Below, piece after piece: positions 60,129 through 64,000 of a DNA stretch of 64,000 nucleotides. The stretch's first letter is position 1; the number at the start of each line of letters is the position of its first letter. The notes beneath the pieces are model-generated. The model made no database searches and was not told the DNA's origin. It was given only the letters and a program-made list of their open reading frames with translations. Source of the stretch: JBEKYD01 sp049511335 (lineage in GTDB: Bacteria > Acidobacteriota > Terriglobia > Bryobacterales > Bryobacteraceae); contig JBEKYD010000003.1 of the NCBI GenBank assembly GCA_049511335.1, positions 12,068 through 76,067 of the forward strand. The letters run 5' to 3'. A program made the position numbers and the translations under genes.

Positions 60129-61676
60129 TCAGTTTCGCGGCAAATCGCGTGGCGGGAGGTAAAACTCGATAGCCTCGGCGACGCTGAGCCTTTGCGGTTC
60201 GCTCTCGCGATCCGGGTGGGTGGCGCGGAAACGGTCGAGCATCCACCGTTGGAATTTCACCACCAAGTCCGGATGCCTTGCCGCGACATCGGTGAACTCG
60301 CCAGGGTCATTCTTCAGATCGTAGAGCCGCTGGTAACGGCCGGGAGTGGGGTTGTCCGTCTCGTAACCATCCTTGCGCGCTCGCCTTCCCGAGCAGAAAA
60401 TGAATTTCCATTCAGGCGTCTTGATGTAGGCTTCCTCATTTTCCAAGTACTCGCTGAAGATGTAGCCGCGCGGCGCCACGCGGCTCCCTTCGAGGTACGG
60501 ACGGAGGGAGTGGCCGTGCGCGACCGGAAGCGGATCCAACCCCATGAGGTCCGCAACGGTGGCGGTCACATCCACGTGCTCCGTCAGGCTCTCGACAACG
60601 CCGGTCCTGATTCGTCCGGGCCACCGCATCGTCAGGGGCACGCGCAATGCCGGTTCGTAGCCGCAGTGCTTCTCGAATCGGCCGTGCTGGCCCAGGCTAT
60701 AGCCGTGGTCCGCCATATAAATCACAAACGTGTCTTCTTCGAGCCGGAGCCGCTCGAGCGCTTCCAAGACACGGCCCACGTTGCGGTCCAGGAAAGCCGC
60801 CGACGTGTAATAGGAGGCGATAATCCCGCGCTTATCGTCCTCGTTCAAGCCGCGGAAGATCCTGGGGACTTGCCATGCATCCTCCGGACCGGCGCGCGGG
60901 GCGGAAAAGCGCGCCGGGTTGAAGAGGCCGCGGTCTTCGAGCGGAAAGTCGAAGGGCGAATGCGGCTCCTGAAAGCTGGTCCAAAGGGCAAAGGGCTTAT
61001 GCCGGTTCTCCTCCAGGTACCGGATCGCTTTGCGGCCGATGTAGGTTCCGCGCATCTGATCGTCATACCGCGCAAAAGGGAGCTTGCCGGCGTTTAGCCA
61101 GATTCTCGCCGGATCCCGGAAAGGCCGCCACACGGCCGGCTTTACCGGCGTCCTTCGCGGAACTGGGCGCGGTTTCACCTCTTCGAGCCAAGCCCTGCCG
61201 ATCTCGTCTTCGGTCATCACGACGTCGAACCCGTGCAAGCCGGCTTCGGCGGGACGGTTGAAGTGCATCTTGCCAAAGACCGCCGTTCGGTAGCCGGCCT
61301 TTTGGAACTGTTTGGCCAGCGTGGGCTTATCGGACGCCAGCGGCGTACCCAACAGAGTCACGCCAGCCGAGTGAGGTAGCTGCCCGGTGAGAAACGACTG
61401 GCGCGACGGCGTACACACCGGTGAGTTGCAATGATGCGCGGCGAACCGCGTGCCCTCGGCGGCGAGACGGTCGATATTGGGCGTTTGCGCCAGGGGATTG
61501 CCGTCGCAACCGAGCACGTATCCGGCATGATCGTCGGCCAGAATGAACAGGAAATTCGGTCTTCGGCGCGAGGACCCGGGCGATTGCGCCCGCGCCACGC
61601 AAGCGGAGCCAAAACCGGCCATCAGTGCGCGCCTCGTAATTCCGGCGCCTGACCGGTCTTGCACCACAGAATTCAC
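60129..61676 (-). CDS. Tat-exported sulfatase (alkaline phosphatase superfamily)
   Basis: 515 aa type I sulfatase. The N-terminus has a Tat-like ITRRALMAGFGSACVARA signal. NFLFILADDHAGYVLGCDGN begins the metal site, and Cys88 in SPVCTPSRQSFLTG is the formylglycine site (CxPSR). FGKMHFNRP, YMADHGYSLGQHG and EKHCGYEPALRVPLTMRWPG complete the active site. The GTG at 61676 is preferred since the longer frame runs into a repeat element. Active enzyme needs a formylglycine-generating enzyme, not seen here. It probably removes sulfate esters from polysaccharides. Confidence 0.93.
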   Translation of the reverse strand: MNSVVQDRSGAGITRRALMAGFGSACVARAQSPGSSRRRPNFLFILADDHAGYVLGCDGNPLAQTPNIDRLAAEGTRFAAHHCNSPVCTPSRQSFLTGQLPHSAGVTLLGTPLASDKPTLAKQFQKAGYRTAVFGKMHFNRPAEAGLHGFDVVMTEDEIGRAWLEEVKPRPVPRRTPVKPAVWRPFRDPARIWLNAGKLPFARYDDQMRGTYIGRKAIRYLEENRHKPFALWTSFQEPHSPFDFPLEDRGLFNPARFSAPRAGPEDAWQVPRIFRGLNEDDKRGIIASYYTSAAFLDRNVGRVLEALERLRLEEDTFVIYMADHGYSLGQHGRFEKHCGYEPALRVPLTMRWPGRIRTGVVESLTEHVDVTATVADLMGLDPLPVAHGHSLRPYLEGSRVAPRGYIFSEYLENEEAYIKTPEWKFIFCSGRRARKDGYETDNPTPGRYQRLYDLKNDPGEFTDVAARHPDLVVKFQRWMLDRFRATHPDRESEPQRLSVAEAIEFYLPPRDLPRN

Positions 61677-61729
61677 GGGAGCCCCACTGTATCGACACGG
61701 AGCGGCCTTGTCAAGGCGCGGGAAACCAC

Positions 61730-61838
61730 GTGGGACAGACGTGGACAGACGATCGTTTTTTGTCGTCTGTCGAATCCTGCGGCCCGGCGGGAGCCCTGAC
61801 AGACCACGGAAAACGATGGTCTGTCCGGTCTGTCCCAC
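61730..61838. repeat. palindromic intergenic repeat, GGTGGGACAGAC family, copy C
   Basis: Bounded by GTGGGACAGAC and GTCTGTCCCAC, with internal GACGATCGTTTTTTGTCGTC identical to copy A. It contributes false N-terminal codons to the longest sulfatase frame. Confidence 0.85.
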
Positions 61839-61870
61839 CTCTGGGTCACGAAAAGTCAGTCTGTACCTGC

Positions 61871-64000
61871 CTACCGCACTGCTTCGTCCACGTGGAGCTT
61901 GGCCAAAGGCCCGACGATGCGCATTTCGCGGGTGCCGTTGGAAAGGATCACCAAGAGACGGCCATCATCCTGCACGGTGCCGTGGCCGGTGTAGGTTTCG
62001 TCTTCGGTATTCAAGCTCAGATCGCTGAGGATAAGCCCGGTAGGGGACCAGGACAGGCTAAAGGTTCCACTGGCATGACGCCATGGTCCCTGGCCAAAAT
62101 CGAGCGCGGTGCCGGCGAAGGCGCCATCGGCTCTCAGATTCGCCAAAAGCTGGCTGCCGGTACCGGCGGTTTGGAGAGTGCCATCGGCGTCGAGCTTGCC
62201 GGATTGCCAGCCGAGTCCTTTGACGCTCGCGGCGAAGCGGTATGCGGGGCGCGGACCGGCCAGATTTGCGAACAGGGTTCCAGCCACCAGAGCGCCATTG
62301 ATCTTGGCGGTAAAGTTGTCGAGTGCCACGCGGGAAGCATCCCATACGAGACGGGCGCGAACGCCGGCCAGGGGTAAACCGGCAAGCTCCAAGCGGCCGA
62401 TCTCGACGGCGCCTTCGAGGGCGCGCTGGCGCAGCCAATCGGGAAGGGCCGTGCGTCCAAAAGCGCGGGCAAAGAGGTTCGGAACGTGGCGCAAAGTGGG
62501 GGCGAGCTCGCGTTCGAGCTCGTCGGCAGGCCAATCGGCGGCGCGAAGACGGAGCCGATGAGGACGGGAAGCTCCCGGCTCATAGCGATATTCGCCGCCG
62601 AACGCGAGTTTACCGGCGCGGGCATCGATGCGGTCGACGAGCAAGCGCGAGCCGTCGATGCTGGCGCGGGCAGCGATCAATTCCAGCGGGTCGGCGAGGC
62701 CGGGAACGGTGACCTGGGCATGCTTGACTTCAAGGCTGCCGGACCATTCTCCCTTAGACGCCGCTTGAGGAGCTGCCTGGGAAAATTCGCGATGGTAGTG
62801 CAATTGGCCGCTCCATTGGCCGGAGGAGAGTTGCTCCAGCCACGGCACGGCGGCAAGCGTCACCTGGGAACGCAGCGCCGCGACGGGCATGGCATCGGAG
62901 GCAATGGTGAGATCGAGGGCGCCATCGTCCACGGCGTAATCGGCTTCGAGCATCCCCCGGTCGCCGCTATCGGTGAGCGCCGAGGCAGGGGTGAGGTGGG
63001 CGTGACCGTTGCCCAGGACGATGTAGGCCTGCTGCATGCGGATGGGAGTGGAGTCTGGCATGGTCACGGCCGCATCGTGAAAGCCGAGGGTTCCCTGCAA
63101 ACTGCCGCGCCCCGAGTAACTGATGGCGCCATCCATCCATCCGCTCAAGCCGAGCTTGGGGGGAATCGAGGCGCCCATGTGTTCGGCCAGTTGGAGCAGC
63201 GGCCCCAAGGAAAACCGGTTCCAATTGACAGCCAGTGCCCAGTGCGGCTGGGAGAGATAATCGGTGGCGCGAAAGCGAACCCAGAGCGGTGGAACGCTGC
63301 GGTCGGCGGTGCTGGATTCCAGCTCGATTCTCTGCGCCTCCAGGTCGATGCGCCCGCGGACATCGACCGGCCAGCCTTCGCCCCGCGGCGGCATCAAATC
63401 CCAGCGATGCACGTCTTCGATGCGCATGCGGCCGAGAATGCCGATCTGCTGCAGGGGCCCGGCAAGGTGCAGACGGCCGGAGACGGTGCCGTGTACGCCG
63501 CCCGGTTGGCCTGCGATGGCGGTGGTGATTTCCGCCAGGCCGCTGCGATCGAGGTCAAGATCGAGATCGACGCGCTCCGGAGCGACGTACCAGCGGCCTT
63601 CCAAAGTAAAGGAACCCAGGCCGCGGGCAGCGCCATCGGTGCGGGCGGGCTTGGCCGACAATTGGATTTTCCAGCCGCGGCCGGGGGATGACGGAGGCGA
63701 AATATCGAGGTCGGTCTCGGTCAAGTAGAAGACCGATTTCTCCTCGCCAAACTTGAAATTGATGCGGCTGTCGCGAACGTGTACGGCGGGGGTATTGCTC
63801 ATCAGCGAGCGACCGATCAAGGGGGCAAAATTCCAGCGGCCCCAGGCTTCCGCCGGCCCGGATTTGGCGAGATTGATGCTGGCGCCATCGAGACGGATGG
63901 AGGCGATGGTGAAGCGTCCGGCCAGGAGCGGCAGCAGGGCGGGCCGGACCACGATCTCATCCATGTAGGCGATCGGCTCGAGACCGATGGACGGGTCCTC
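61871..64000 (-). CDS. AsmA-like envelope protein, C-terminal part (5' end outside window)
   Basis: About 709 visible codons, open through the window edge. It shows the AsmA pattern FTIASIRLDGASINLAKSGP, repeated beta-rich blocks (LEGRWYVAPERVDLDLDLDR, VSGRLHLAGPLQQIGILGRM, GRIDLEAQRIELESSTADRS), and LSGWMDGAISYSGRGSLQGT. These proteins form long beta-grooves thought to carry phospholipids between membranes. The Met at 63964 is internal: in-frame sequence upstream (EDPSIGLEPIAY) fits the family. It supports a two-membrane cell. Confidence 0.85.
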   Translation of the reverse strand, partial: EDPSIGLEPIAYMDEIVVRPALLPLLAGRFTIASIRLDGASINLAKSGPAEAWGRWNFAPLIGRSLMSNTPAVHVRDSRINFKFGEEKSVFYLTETDLDISPPSSPGRGWKIQLSAKPARTDGAARGLGSFTLEGRWYVAPERVDLDLDLDRSGLAEITTAIAGQPGGVHGTVSGRLHLAGPLQQIGILGRMRIEDVHRWDLMPPRGEGWPVDVRGRIDLEAQRIELESSTADRSVPPLWVRFRATDYLSQPHWALAVNWNRFSLGPLLQLAEHMGASIPPKLGLSGWMDGAISYSGRGSLQGTLGFHDAAVTMPDSTPIRMQQAYIVLGNGHAHLTPASALTDSGDRGMLEADYAVDDGALDLTIASDAMPVAALRSQVTLAAVPWLEQLSSGQWSGQLHYHREFSQAAPQAASKGEWSGSLEVKHAQVTVPGLADPLELIAARASIDGSRLLVDRIDARAGKLAFGGEYRYEPGASRPHRLRLRAADWPADELERELAPTLRHVPNLFARAFGRTALPDWLRQRALEGAVEIGRLELAGLPLAGVRARLVWDASRVALDNFTAKINGALVAGTLFANLAGPRPAYRFAASVKGLGWQSGKLDADGTLQTAGTGSQLLANLRADGAFAGTALDFGQGPWRHASGTFSLSWSPTGLILSDLSLNTEDETYTGHGTVQDDGRLLVILSNGTREMRIVGPLAKLHVDEAVR

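Overview
This is a GC-rich, gene-dense bacterial chromosome segment with long same-strand gene runs. The gene content points to an acidobacterium of the Solibacter/Bryobacter type. Indicators are a MacB-like ABC permease of the long two-FtsX type common in Acidobacteria, a secreted protein ending in the domain described from Solibacter (TIGR03437), a Tat-exported GH51 and sulfatase, a FhaA-like/kinase/phosphatase/SEDS-PBP locus, and many dispersed palindromic intergenic repeats. The assignment rests on recognised families and style, not on a database search. No rRNA, tRNA or CRISPR array was seen.

Layout. 1-6 kb: a propionyl-CoA/methylmalonyl-CoA operon (mutA 3' end, mutB, meaB, succinate CoA-transferase) followed by thiE. 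6-19 kb: an ABC permease, two sensor kinases, an orphan CheB, a Uma2-type nuclease-fold protein, an arabinofuranosidase, an ECF sigma operon and a methyltransferase flanked by diverged direct repeats. 19-25 kb: a broken hicB next to a MITE-like element, an aromatic amino acid decarboxylase, peptide deformylase, an acetyltransferase, a methyltransferase, brnTA and an orphan antitoxin, and a split membrane protein. 25-34 kb: the most striking region, an apparent minus-strand operon FHA - PP2C (with beta-helix) - Ser/Thr kinase - SEDS glycosyltransferase fused to a class B PBP - FhaA-like. It resembles the actinobacterial fhaAB-pstP-rodA-pbpA-pknAB locus, with rodA and pbpA merged into one gene. 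34-46 kb: a VapBC-type pair, a secreted TIGR03437 protein, mutY, an S24 protease, an ECF sigma/anti-sigma/Spy-like operon, rpmE, hypAB, a protein with a RHIM-like amyloid motif, and a DksA-finger/SpoIIE phosphatase fusion. 46-54 kb: a GH20 hexosaminidase, an MFS transporter, and an ECF sigma/anti-sigma operon with envelope proteins. 54-64 kb: a lipid-flippase-like membrane protein that probably starts at ATT, nrdR, rpoD, lepB, xylB, a sulfatase and the 3' part of an AsmA-like gene.

How the genes work together. Sugar release (GH51, GH20, sulfatase) and use (xylB) fit a heterotroph living on plant or microbial polymers. The mutAB-meaB-CoA-transferase set interconverts propionyl-CoA/methylmalonyl-CoA and succinyl-CoA. 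Three ECF sigma operons, a kinase-phosphatase-FHA peptidoglycan module and several envelope proteins suggest strong investment in surface stress sensing. At least five families of intergenic repeat occur, several overlapping predicted gene starts, so start sites beside repeats were moved inward.
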